Positions 52,638 to 60,515 of a DNA stretch of 64,000 nucleotides are shown one piece after another; position 1 is the first letter of the stretch, and the number at the start of each line of letters is the position of its first letter. The DNA is taken from assembly GCF_000813325.1 (NCBI RefSeq), contig NZ_BBQE01000005.1; one strand, written 5' to 3'. The notes under the pieces were generated by a model. That model saw nothing but the letters and a program-made list of their open reading frames with translations, ran no database searches and was not told the DNA's origin. The stretch is from Sulfurospirillum cavolei (GTDB lineage Bacteria > Campylobacterota > Campylobacteria > Campylobacterales > Sulfurospirillaceae). Both the position numbers and the translations under genes were made by a program.

Positions 52638-53810
52638 ATGAATGCGATTTCTTTAAAAAACCTCTTTTCGTTTGAAAAGACGCCTTTGAATTTACTCATG
52701 GCGTTTGTAACCGTAGCACTCGTCGCCGCTTTTTTTGCGGGAGCGGTCATCTATATTTTGCACGGACACCATGCGTATAATGTGACGCGTCAGCATCCTT
52801 GGGGACTTTTGATTTCGATGTACGTCTTTTTCGTCGTCTCCAGTACAGGGCTTTGTATTATCTCTTCTATCGGACACGTATTCGGCATTAAAGAGTTTCA
52901 ACAAATCGGCAAACGCGCGATTGCGGGTGCGATTATTACGATTAGTTCGGGTTTTGCGGTCATCGGTTTGGAGATCGGGCATCCGGTGACGATGCTCATT
53001 TACAACGTCCTAACGCCCGGTTTGACGTCCGCTATTTGGTGGATGGGAACGCTTTACGGTCTGTATTTGACGTTTATTTGTTTGGAATTTTTCTTTTTAG
53101 CGATTAAAGAGAACCATACGTTTTCAAAAATTTTCGGTATTTGCGGTCTTTTGGTGGGTCTTGCGGCGCACTCGAACTTGGGTGCGGTTTTTGGATTTTT
53201 GATTTCAAGGCCTTCCGCCAACGGCGTATTTTACCCCGTTTATTTTATTCTTTCCGCGATGATCACGGGATGTTATTTGATCTTTTTGATGTACGGATTC
53301 AAATACAAAATGAACTTCCCCGAAAAAGTGCGCGTGATGTTGGTGAAGCTCTCCAAAATTTTGGGAATGCTCTTAGCCGTCTTGATCTTTTTTGAAGCAT
53401 GGAAAATTTTAACCGCATTGTACGGCGATATGCCTGAACGTGCCGCAACGATTATGCATGCGATCAAGCATCCTAACTTTTGGTTTGGCGAATTAACCCT
53501 CGGTATGCTCATTCCTTTCGTCGTTATTTTAGTGAGTAACGCGCAAGCGATCAAAGCAACCGTTTACGCTTCGATTACGGGTATGGTCGGTATCTTCTTT
53601 ATGCGTTACGGTTTGGTACACGATACGCTTTTATATCCGATGACGACGCTTAAACGTGCCGAATACCAATTGGCTCCCAGCTTTGTCGACTACTTTCCTT
53701 CCGCGACGGAGTTTATGATCGGTTTTGGAGGCATAGGGCTTTCATTGATTATGTACTATTTCGCCGATAAAATTTTTAATTTAGACGAAAGTGAAGAGAC
53801 GCATCACTAA
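52638..53810 (+). CDS. NrfD/PsrC-family quinone-reactive membrane anchor, module 1
   Basis: A 390-residue membrane protein with about nine to ten spans, the NrfD fold that exchanges electrons with menaquinone and anchors the complex on the periplasmic side. The long first span starts near residue 18. It differs strongly from the anchor of module 2: no extended run of shared sequence is seen. It follows the ferredoxin gene after 9 bases and precedes the rhodanese gene by 26 bases. Confidence 0.88.
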   Translation: MNAISLKNLFSFEKTPLNLLMAFVTVALVAAFFAGAVIYILHGHHAYNVTRQHPWGLLISMYVFFVVSSTGLCIISSIGHVFGIKEFQQIGKRAIAGAIITISSGFAVIGLEIGHPVTMLIYNVLTPGLTSAIWWMGTLYGLYLTFICLEFFFLAIKENHTFSKIFGICGLLVGLAAHSNLGAVFGFLISRPSANGVFYPVYFILSAMITGCYLIFLMYGFKYKMNFPEKVRVMLVKLSKILGMLLAVLIFFEAWKILTALYGDMPERAATIMHAIKHPNFWFGELTLGMLIPFVVILVSNAQAIKATVYASITGMVGIFFMRYGLVHDTLLYPMTTLKRAEYQLAPSFVDYFPSATEFMIGFGGIGLSLIMYYFADKIFNLDESEETHH

Positions 53811-53822
53811 ATCCCAATAATA

Positions 53823-55098
53823 AAGGAGCGATACATATGAGACTAAGAAGTATAGCGAGTAGCGTGATCGTAGCGGGGCTTTTGTTCGGAGGGTGCGCGA
53901 GTAGCCAACCCGAAGCGAGCCAAGCAGCAGCAGAGAAAGTGCTCACGGAACCTAACGCAAAAGTCAAAGGCTTGATCGAACAATACCGCTTGGAGAACGT
54001 AACATACGATTACGTAGCAGGAGCGATCGGGAACGGTACGCGAGGCGGGGCAAAAGCACTCTTGATTGATGCGAGACCGCACCCAAAATACCTAGCAGGG
54101 ACGATTCCTTCTAGCCTTAATATTCCGGATACCGAAATAGAGAAATATATCGGACAATTAGAGAAAGTAGCAAAAGATAAAGAGATTATCGTCTATTGCG
54201 GCGGCTGGGAATGTGAAAAAAGCCCGATCGTTGCAGGATACCTTAAAGGTAAAGGCTATACCAACGTAAAACTTTACCAAGCCGGTGAACCTGAATGGAA
54301 AATGAAAAGTTACTTAGAAGTAGGAACGCCCGTAGCCCAAGCGGCATTTAAAAACGAAAGCGCACTCTTGATCGATGCACGCCCCTACGCTAAATACCTT
54401 GCCGGAAGTATTCCCGGAGCGATGCATATCCATGATGCCGATGTCGATCAATTTATCGGACGCTTGCCAAGCGATAAAACAACCTCGATTATCACCTTCT
54501 GCGAAGGATACGATTGCGCAAAATCACATAACTTGGCAAAAAAACTTGAAACCTTAGGTTACAAAAAAATAAGCGTCTACGCCGGAGGATACCCGGAATG
54601 GAAAGAAGCGGGTAACCAAACAACCGCAGGCGGTGCTAAAAAAGTAGAAGCTAAAGCAGAAACACCTAAAAAAGATGCCTTCGTTGAAGGTATAAAATTA
54701 GGCGCCGATGAAGGAACCGTAGACGGTGAATGGTATAAAGCCCATATCATGGCAGGAACCGTACCGAGTAATGTCGCCATTATTGACGTGAGAAGCCCCT
54801 CAGAATACGCCAACGGACATATTAAAGGCGCGATCAATATCGAAGCGGGAAAATTAAGCGCACAAGAATTTGCAGCAAAATTACCTAAAGGAAAAGTCGT
54901 GATTCTGAATTGCTCCGCAGGCGGAAGATCGATGGAAGCCTTTTTGAAATTGCAAGGCGCAAAAATAGACGTGAGTAAGATATTCTATTTTGATGCCAAT
55001 ATTAAATGCGATAAATCAAACCAATGCGATATCAAGGTCAATGAACCTTTAGGGTAAATCTCGGCTTTACATGTAAGGTGACATGTCAAGGAAAAAGA
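53823..55098 (+). repeat. Long direct repeat, copy 1 (rhodanese gene with flanks)
   Basis: A 1276-bp direct repeat whose second copy is at 61795-63070, 7972 bases downstream, with no insertions or deletions visible. It begins at AAGGAGCGATACAT before the start codon and ends at GGAAAAAGA after the stop codon. Sequence on both sides of the repeat is unlike. The two copies differ mostly by scattered single bases. Confidence 0.95.
53837..55057 (+). CDS. Triple-rhodanese lipoprotein, module 1
   Basis: A 406-residue lipoprotein: lipobox LFGGC with acylated Cys20. Three rhodanese domains follow: about residues 45-160 (loop YCGGWECEKS, Cys121 and Cys126), 165-258 (loop FCEGYDCAKS, Cys222 and Cys227) and 285-390 (loop NCSAGGRS, Cys359). 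Only the third loop has the canonical CxxGxRS form; the first two have a longer loop with a second cysteine. Cys391 and Cys397 near the end form another pair. A tethered carrier of sulfane sulfur, or of selenium, for the adjacent Psr-type enzyme is the simplest role. Confidence 0.92.
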   Translation: MRLRSIASSVIVAGLLFGGCASSQPEASQAAAEKVLTEPNAKVKGLIEQYRLENVTYDYVAGAIGNGTRGGAKALLIDARPHPKYLAGTIPSSLNIPDTEIEKYIGQLEKVAKDKEIIVYCGGWECEKSPIVAGYLKGKGYTNVKLYQAGEPEWKMKSYLEVGTPVAQAAFKNESALLIDARPYAKYLAGSIPGAMHIHDADVDQFIGRLPSDKTTSIITFCEGYDCAKSHNLAKKLETLGYKKISVYAGGYPEWKEAGNQTTAGGAKKVEAKAETPKKDAFVEGIKLGADEGTVDGEWYKAHIMAGTVPSNVAIIDVRSPSEYANGHIKGAINIEAGKLSAQEFAAKLPKGKVVILNCSAGGRSMEAFLKLQGAKIDVSKIFYFDANIKCDKSNQCDIKVNEPLG

Positions 55099-55101
55099 GG
55101 T

Positions 55102-55125
55102 GAGGGCAAGTCGATGATTTGCCCT
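55102..55125 (+). terminator. Hairpin after the first rhodanese gene
   Basis: AGGGCAA (55103-55109) and TTGCCCT (55119-55125) form a 7-bp stem. It lies 45 bases after the stop codon and before the next small gene. The tail is not a clear T-tract, so termination may be partial. Confidence 0.45.
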
Positions 55126-55158
55126 TACATGTTAAGATTGAACAGTAAAGAAGAAATC

Positions 55159-55470
55159 ATGAAACGATACACTACCGCTTTTTTTGCCCTCTGTCTTATC
55201 GGCGCCGTTTCCCTTTTTGCGGACATCAATCAAGGTTCTACGATTTATAAGAGTTATTTTCGCACGGCTTGCGGTTTTAGCGGAAACGTGATGGCGAAGA
55301 AACATACGCACAATGAATGGCAGGCTTTATTTGACGCGAAGCAACTTGCGAACGAATTGCAAACCTTATGTCCTTCGGCAAAGCCGTTGAAAGAAAATGA
55401 CGTCGCACATCTTTACGAATTTTTGTATCATTACGCTAGCGATAGCGGTAATACGGCATTATGTTATTAA
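55159..55470 (+). CDS. Small periplasmic protein, cytochrome-like without haem motif
   Basis: A 103-residue protein with a signal peptide (cleavage near residue 21, LFADI). The mature part looks like a class I cytochrome c in layout: GSTIYKSYFRTACGFSG at the start, HTHNEWQALF in the middle and a C-terminal helix LYEFLYHYASDSGN. It has single cysteines at TACGF, LCPS and LCY, and no CxxCH, so covalent haem binding is not expected. I begin at the ATG at 55159, which gives a proper signal peptide. It may be a sulfur-binding partner of the module; this is inference. Confidence 0.65.
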   Translation: MKRYTTAFFALCLIGAVSLFADINQGSTIYKSYFRTACGFSGNVMAKKHTHNEWQALFDAKQLANELQTLCPSAKPLKENDVAHLYEFLYHYASDSGNTALCY

Positions 55471-55493
55471 CATGTAGGCTTCTTGTCAAAGAG

Positions 55494-55531
55494 GCCAAGG
55501 TGCGCGGGCTTCCTGCCGAAGGAAACTTGGC
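55494..55531 (+). other. Stem-loop in the lysR leader
   Basis: GCCAAG (55494-55499) pairs with CTTGGC (55526-55531), and an inner TTCCT/AGGAA stem (55510-55524) closes a short loop. A second small AGGC-GCCT hairpin lies near 55,542-55,552. The leader between 55471 and 55610 thus has more structure than its A/T-rich surroundings. It may end the upstream transcript or regulate lysR. Confidence 0.4.
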
Positions 55532-55610
55532 GTTAGCATAGCTTTTTAGGCGATGCCTTAGAAGTGTGAAAAGAGTTTTCTAAGAACTCTCTAGAGTGAT
55601 AGGTCAATCT

Positions 55611-56519
55611 ATGTTTAAAGATTTTGGCAAAGTTGAGACGTTTTTAACCGTCGTAAGAGAACGCAGTTTCTCCAAAGCTTCTAAAAAGTTGGGGATTAGT
55701 CAGCCTGCCGTAACGCAGCAAATCAAATACCTTGAAGATTATTTGAGTATTCAAATTGTCGATCGTAAAAAAAACGGGATCAATTTGACGAAGGCGGGAG
55801 AGGCACTTTACCAATCCTTGCTCAAGCTTGAGAAGCAAATTTTAGAGACGGAAAAAGAGGTTTTACGCCTGATCAATAAAGAGATGCTTTTTATTTTAGG
55901 CGCATCTCCGGTCATCGGCAATTATATTTTGCCCGACTTTTTAAACGATATTCAAGAGGTTATTTCCAATCGTGTACTGACAAAAGTCGCGACCTCTTCG
56001 GAATTGACGGAACTTTTACTGCAACAAAAAGTCGATCTTGCGCTGATCGAATCGCCTATCTTCAATCCCAATATAACGTATAGAGAATGGATGGAAGACG
56101 AGCTTGTCGTCGTGAGTCGAAGCAAGCTTCCGATGCTTTTAAAGAAAGAAGATTTGTTTACGTTTGATTGGATTTGCCGTGAAGAAGAGTCCAATACGCG
56201 CCGCGTAATTTACGAAATGTTCCGTCAAATAGACGTGGATTGTAAAAACTTTAACGTCAAAGGAATTGCTACTAGTTCGACGACGATCAAACAGACGCTC
56301 TTAAAATCTCCGCTCAACGGAGTGCCTACGGTTTCGATATTGTCTAAGTATATTATTGCGGATGAAGTCAAGCAAGGACTCTTACATGTAGCGCAAATTA
56401 AAGACATTAGACTCTTACGCCAATTTTACCTCTGCTGCCTTAAAGATCGCGTCCAAGACGCACTGATCGATAGTACGACCGATTTTCTTACCCACAAAAG
56501 CATTCAACCCTCTTTTTAA
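55611..56519 (+). CDS. LysR-family transcriptional regulator
   Basis: A 302-residue regulator. The winged helix-turn-helix is at about residues 5-65 (FLTVVRERSFSKASKKLGISQPAVTQQIKYLE), followed by a linker helix and a substrate-binding domain from about residue 90. The start ATG is at 55611; a GTG at 55596 is in frame but has no better ribosome site. It sits between the two Psr modules and on the same strand, unlike the usual divergent LysR arrangement. It is the obvious candidate regulator of one or both modules; the inducer is unknown. Confidence 0.93.
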   Translation: MFKDFGKVETFLTVVRERSFSKASKKLGISQPAVTQQIKYLEDYLSIQIVDRKKNGINLTKAGEALYQSLLKLEKQILETEKEVLRLINKEMLFILGASPVIGNYILPDFLNDIQEVISNRVLTKVATSSELTELLLQQKVDLALIESPIFNPNITYREWMEDELVVVSRSKLPMLLKKEDLFTFDWICREEESNTRRVIYEMFRQIDVDCKNFNVKGIATSSTTIKQTLLKSPLNGVPTVSILSKYIIADEVKQGLLHVAQIKDIRLLRQFYLCCLKDRVQDALIDSTTDFLTHKSIQPSF

Positions 56520-56524
56520 GTCGC

Positions 56525-56549
56525 GTAAGGGCAAGATTTTTGCTCTTAC
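56525..56549 (+). terminator. Terminator-like hairpin after lysR
   Basis: GTAAGGGCAA (56525-56534) pairs with TTGCTCTTAC (56540-56549) with one G-T pair. A second short CGAAA/TTTCG hairpin and a TCTTTTTTCT tract follow. A reasonable end of the lysR transcript. Confidence 0.65.
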
Positions 56550-56648
56550 ACGAAACCGCTTTTTCGCGTTTGCGTCTTTTTTCTACGGTGCGGTATTCTG
56601 TTTCCTCTAAGATAATTAATAAAAGTAAATATTTTTATAATTTTATTA

Positions 56649-56654
56649 TATAAT
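56649..56654 (+). promoter_or_regulatory. -10 box before the repeated-motif periplasmic gene
   Basis: A perfect TATAAT 23 bases before the ATG at 56678, followed by AGGAGG at 56667-56672. The small gene thus has its own promoter behind the lysR terminator. Confidence 0.55.
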
Positions 56655-56677
56655 GGTAAAAATTATAGGAGGAAAAG

Positions 56678-57085
56678 ATGAAAAAAGTTATATTAACTTT
56701 ACCAATTATCGTTTCATGGATGCTTGCCGCCGACCAAGCCCGCATTAATGATTGCGTGGAGACCTTTCAAAAAGAAGTCTCGGACATTATTTACGCCAAT
56801 CAACACGATAAAAATGGCTCGTTGGAAGTGCTCAACGAGAAAATCAATCGCTTGCTCGAAAAAGAGTGCGATCTCAATGCCAGCGAAGCCGCTCAAACGA
56901 AAGCCGAAACGCGCGTATTGATTTTAGATACCACGAAAGGAAAGAGCGATTGCATTGAAAATTTTTCCAACGACATTAAAGCGATCTTGTACGAAAACGA
57001 TGCTCAACCCAAAAAAGCCAAAAAGATCAAAGTCGAGCTCAAGGGTGACGGTAGTAATTGTACCCAAGAAGCCGCACAAAAATAA
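56678..57085 (+). CDS. Periplasmic protein with internal DCxxxF repeat
   Basis: A 135-residue protein of unknown family. A signal peptide (about residues 1-18, cleavage after MLAA) precedes two similar halves: INDCVETFQKEVSDIIYAN (from about residue 23) and SDCIENFSNDIKAILYEN (from about residue 87). Each half has a second cysteine further on (KECDL and SNCTQ), so a two-lobed, disulfide- or metal-stabilised helical protein is likely. It is placed directly before the second Psr module and has a strong ribosome site, suggesting abundant expression. Confidence 0.75.
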   Translation: MKKVILTLPIIVSWMLAADQARINDCVETFQKEVSDIIYANQHDKNGSLEVLNEKINRLLEKECDLNASEAAQTKAETRVLILDTTKGKSDCIENFSNDIKAILYENDAQPKKAKKIKVELKGDGSNCTQEAAQK

Positions 57086-57419
57086 TTTCTCGTATCTCAA
57101 AAGAGGCATCATGCCTCTTCTCGTTTTTCCCTTTCTGAATCCAATAAATTTAAAAAAATGCAAAAATGTCATTAAAATTTTACTAAAATGGTAAAAAATA
57201 CTAAAAAGTTTACCTAATTTTATAAAAGAGATAAATTTTTTTTATTTTTATGATAAGCCCTTGAAATCGAGCCTCAGATTCTACTTTAATTTAAAAAACT
57301 TATAAAAGTAATTCTTCTTAATAATAATCTAAAGAAACAGCCTCTACAATGTGCCGTGAAATAGTTATTTCTAGGGCATTTAAGCCCTTTTATCTCAAAT
57401 CATAGCGGAGAAAAATAAG
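57086..57419. other. A/T-rich regulatory region before the second Psr module
   Basis: 334 bases without a gene. Around 57,170-57,340 the DNA is strongly A/T-rich. A TACAAT -10 candidate is at 57345-57350, at nearly the same distance from the start codon as in module 1. A short GGGC-ATTTAA-GCCC hairpin followed by TTTT (near 57,377-57,394) lies in the leader and could act as an attenuator. Confidence 0.45.
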
Positions 57420-59846
57420 ATGAAAGTAGAGATCTCACGAAGGAGATTTCTTCAAGGAAGCGTGGCTTTAAGTATTGTCGGGGGAACGGCGTTAAGTCAG
57501 ACGTCCATTCTTGCGGAAAATGCAAAAAAGTCCAAAGAACTTCCTTTGTTGAAACAAGTTCCGACGATTTGCGAAATGTGCGTCAACAAATGCGCCGCTA
57601 TCGCAACGGTTAAAAACGGCATCGTTACCAAACTCGATCCTAATCCGTACTTCCCCAAATCGCGCAATATGCTATGCGCTAGAGGGGTTGCCGGAATTCA
57701 TGCGCTTTACGATCCCGATCGTTTGAAGTACCCTTTAATCCGCACGGGACAAAGGGGTGATGGAAAGTACCGTCGTGCGAGTTGGGACGAAGCTTATGCG
57801 TTTATCCAAGAAAAACTCGTGAAAATTTTAGACGAAGAAAAAGACAATCGCTCGTGTATCGGATATTGTGCGGGCGAAGGTTTGGCGGAACATACGTTTA
57901 AAACGTTTATGGCGGATAAATTCGGTTCGTCGAATTTTTTGAACCACTCGACGATTTGCCTTCAAACGGCGGTATCGGGTTATACGTTAACTATCGGCGG
58001 CTACGGACAGGCAGATTTGGAAAACGCCAAATACGTTATTATGGCGGGTGCAAACCGTGCCGAAGCGATTTTAACGCCCGATACGATGGATATGTTCAAA
58101 CGAACGCGCGGACGCGGTATGAAACTCGTCGTCGTCGATCCTCGCTTTACCAATTCCGCCATGCATGCGGATACTTACGTGCCCATTAAACCGGGAACCG
58201 ATTTGGCGTTTGTTTTGGCGTTAACCTACGTTGCGATCAGCGACCAAATTTACAATCGTAGTTATGTCGCCAAAAACTTCGTCGATTTCGATAAATACAA
58301 AAAACACATTATCGAGAACGAATACACTCCCGAATGGGCGGAAAAAATTACGGGCATACCTGCTGCGACTATCTGTAAAATCGCTCACGATTTTATGGCG
58401 AATGCACCGCAAGCGGTTTATTATCAAGGCAGACGTACGACATGGTCGAAAAACGACTTCCAGCTTCGTCGGGCTATGGCACTCTTTAGTGCGCTTGGCG
58501 GCGGTATCGACGTTAAAGGCGGTATCGTGTTCGGTAAAAAGCTTCCTTTGGGTGAGCATACGACGACCGCTCCGATGTATGCGCAAGCCAAACCGCGTAT
58601 CGATAAAAACTTGGCAGCCGTCGTCGGCGCAACCGGAACGTGGGTCGGCTGGCGTAATATGGTTGCGGAAGGAAAATCTCCGTATCCGATTCGCGGCATG
58701 TTCGTTTACAAACAAAATCCGATGCTCTCCGTTCCCAATACGGCAAAAACGCGTCAGATGTTTGAAAAAATGGACTTGGTCGTCGTCATCGATACGATGC
58801 CGAGCGATACGGCGATGATGGCGGATGTTATTTTGCCGGAATGTACCTATTTGGAGCGCGAAGACCCCGTGCAATCGTTTGCGGGAATCGAACCGGCTAT
58901 CGCGGTACGCGAGAAGGCGATCGATCCGATGTATGAGACCAAACCGGTCATCGAAATTATGCGAGGATTAGCCCAAAAACTTTCTAAACCGCTGTGGGAA
59001 ATTACGAAAAAGTATGACGAAGACGTTCAAGAAGAACTCGAAGATACCGATGAAGCAGAGTTTTACGAAGAAAACGGTTTTGATCTTTCCGAGCCGTTTA
59101 TGCATTCGCAAGAAGAGACGAATAAGCATCTGTTCGTGGAAAAATACGGTGAGGAAGCATGGGGTATTTTACGCGAAAAGGGCGTTTTTTATCCGAATAT
59201 GCTCTCTTATTTTAAGAAAATCGATAACAACACCTATCAATGTTATCCCAAAGACAGGAAGTTTTATTCGGTATTAAAATTGGAAGAAGAGTACGATGCC
59301 GAGACGTTTTTACATGATTTATGCGTCAATCCCGTCGATATCGCCGATTTGAAACGTTCGTTTAATACGCCGAATAAAAAGGTCGAATGTTATTTGGGAA
59401 GTATGGAAAGTCGCGGCGTAGACCCGATGCCGACATGGAAAGACGAGGAGTTTGTGAAAGTTCCCTCCGGTCAGTTCAAATTTATTTCCGGTCGTCACGC
59501 GCAATTTACGCAGAATTCTTCTCAAAATAACATTATGCTTTTGGAGTTGATGCGCGAAAATTATATTTGGATCAACGATCAAGAGGCCAAAGCACTCGGT
59601 ATCGCATTCGGCGATACGGTAGAAGTGAGTAGTCGTGTAGGACGCGTGCGCATTAAAGTGTATCCGACGCCCAAAATCGTTCCGCAAACCGTTTTTTACA
59701 TTCACGGATTCGGTGCGAAATCCGAAGGGTTAACGTTTGCACACCGAAACGGTGCGAGCGATAACGAGATTATAGAAGATACGATCGAACCGGTTCACGG
59801 TTGTGCGAATATGCACGACACGATCGTCTCGATTAAAAAGGTGTAA
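57420..59846 (+). CDS. Psr/Phs-type molybdopterin catalytic subunit, module 2
   Basis: An 808-residue paralogue of the module 1 catalytic subunit, roughly 65-70 percent identical by eye. Tat signal SRRRFLQG, [4Fe-4S] ligands Cys51, Cys54, Cys58 and Cys86, and probable Mo ligand Cys180 in NHSTICLQT are all kept. It has an insert of about 25 residues (EEEYDAETFLHDLCVNP region, near residue 625) that module 1 lacks. The first 38 bases of both genes are identical. The changed residues beside the Mo ligand (HASLC versus HSTIC) may mean a different substrate. Confidence 0.88.
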   Translation: MKVEISRRRFLQGSVALSIVGGTALSQTSILAENAKKSKELPLLKQVPTICEMCVNKCAAIATVKNGIVTKLDPNPYFPKSRNMLCARGVAGIHALYDPDRLKYPLIRTGQRGDGKYRRASWDEAYAFIQEKLVKILDEEKDNRSCIGYCAGEGLAEHTFKTFMADKFGSSNFLNHSTICLQTAVSGYTLTIGGYGQADLENAKYVIMAGANRAEAILTPDTMDMFKRTRGRGMKLVVVDPRFTNSAMHADTYVPIKPGTDLAFVLALTYVAISDQIYNRSYVAKNFVDFDKYKKHIIENEYTPEWAEKITGIPAATICKIAHDFMANAPQAVYYQGRRTTWSKNDFQLRRAMALFSALGGGIDVKGGIVFGKKLPLGEHTTTAPMYAQAKPRIDKNLAAVVGATGTWVGWRNMVAEGKSPYPIRGMFVYKQNPMLSVPNTAKTRQMFEKMDLVVVIDTMPSDTAMMADVILPECTYLEREDPVQSFAGIEPAIAVREKAIDPMYETKPVIEIMRGLAQKLSKPLWEITKKYDEDVQEELEDTDEAEFYEENGFDLSEPFMHSQEETNKHLFVEKYGEEAWGILREKGVFYPNMLSYFKKIDNNTYQCYPKDRKFYSVLKLEEEYDAETFLHDLCVNPVDIADLKRSFNTPNKKVECYLGSMESRGVDPMPTWKDEEFVKVPSGQFKFISGRHAQFTQNSSQNNIMLLELMRENYIWINDQEAKALGIAFGDTVEVSSRVGRVRIKVYPTPKIVPQTVFYIHGFGAKSEGLTFAHRNGASDNEIIEDTIEPVHGCANMHDTIVSIKKV

Positions 59847-59849
59847 GCT

Positions 59850-60515
59850 ATGAATTACGCAATGGCATTAGATTATCAAAACTGTATCAACTGTAAAGCG
59901 TGCGAAGTTGCATGTAAAGAGGAAAACGGTGTTCAGCTCGGTGCGGACAAACAACGTATTTGGATCGGTGTGGTTGAGGGTACGATTTTCGGGAAACCGT
60001 TTATCAATCTTTACCCTTCTCAATGCAACCATTGTATCGACGCGCCGTGCGTCAACGTCTGTCCGACCAATGCCAGCCATTTTGCAGGGGGCGGAATCGT
60101 CAAAGTCGACGCGCACAAATGTATTTTGTGTAAAGGTTGTATGGAAGCATGTCCGTACGATGCGAGGTTTGTCGACGATACGATGGTTGCGGTCGATAAA
60201 TGTACGTTTTGCGATCACCGCTCTTTAGTTGAAGGCGGAACGACGGCATGTCAAGCGACCTGTCCGACGAAAGTTCGCGTATTCGGCGATTTGGACGATG
60301 AAAACAGCGATATCGTGAAGTTGTTAAAAACCAAACGCTTTTTCTTCCAAAAAGAGCATACCGGAACGCTTCCGAAACTGTTTTATATTTTACCCGATGA
60401 CGAAACGTATGCCAAACAGAGCGTTTCGCATCACACGAAAATTCATACGTGGGACGAAATCCAACCCTTGTATGCGCAAGCTCGCGAACGAAGGAGTAAA
60501 GAATGGAGAAAATAA
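59850..60515 (+). CDS. Four-cluster ferredoxin subunit PsrB-like, module 2
   Basis: A 221-residue paralogue of the module 1 ferredoxin subunit with the same four cysteine groups (CINCKACEVAC, CNHCIDAPCVNVC, CILCKGCMEAC, CTFC and CQATC). It has about 30 extra residues at the C-terminus (from HTKIHTWDE), basic and Arg-rich at the end, which may contact its different membrane anchor. Its last 13 bases overlap the anchor gene. Confidence 0.93.
   Translation: MNYAMALDYQNCINCKACEVACKEENGVQLGADKQRIWIGVVEGTIFGKPFINLYPSQCNHCIDAPCVNVCPTNASHFAGGGIVKVDAHKCILCKGCMEACPYDARFVDDTMVAVDKCTFCDHRSLVEGGTTACQATCPTKVRVFGDLDDENSDIVKLLKTKRFFFQKEHTGTLPKLFYILPDDETYAKQSVSHHTKIHTWDEIQPLYAQARERRSKEWRK

Noticed and set aside
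49723..59846. Reading either molybdoenzyme as arsenate reductase ArrA or as nitrate reductase
   Set aside because: Operons of those enzymes have a different layout, and the CxxCxxxC cluster with a Cys Mo-ligand motif and NrfD anchor fits the Psr/Phs/Srr branch better. The exact substrate is left open.
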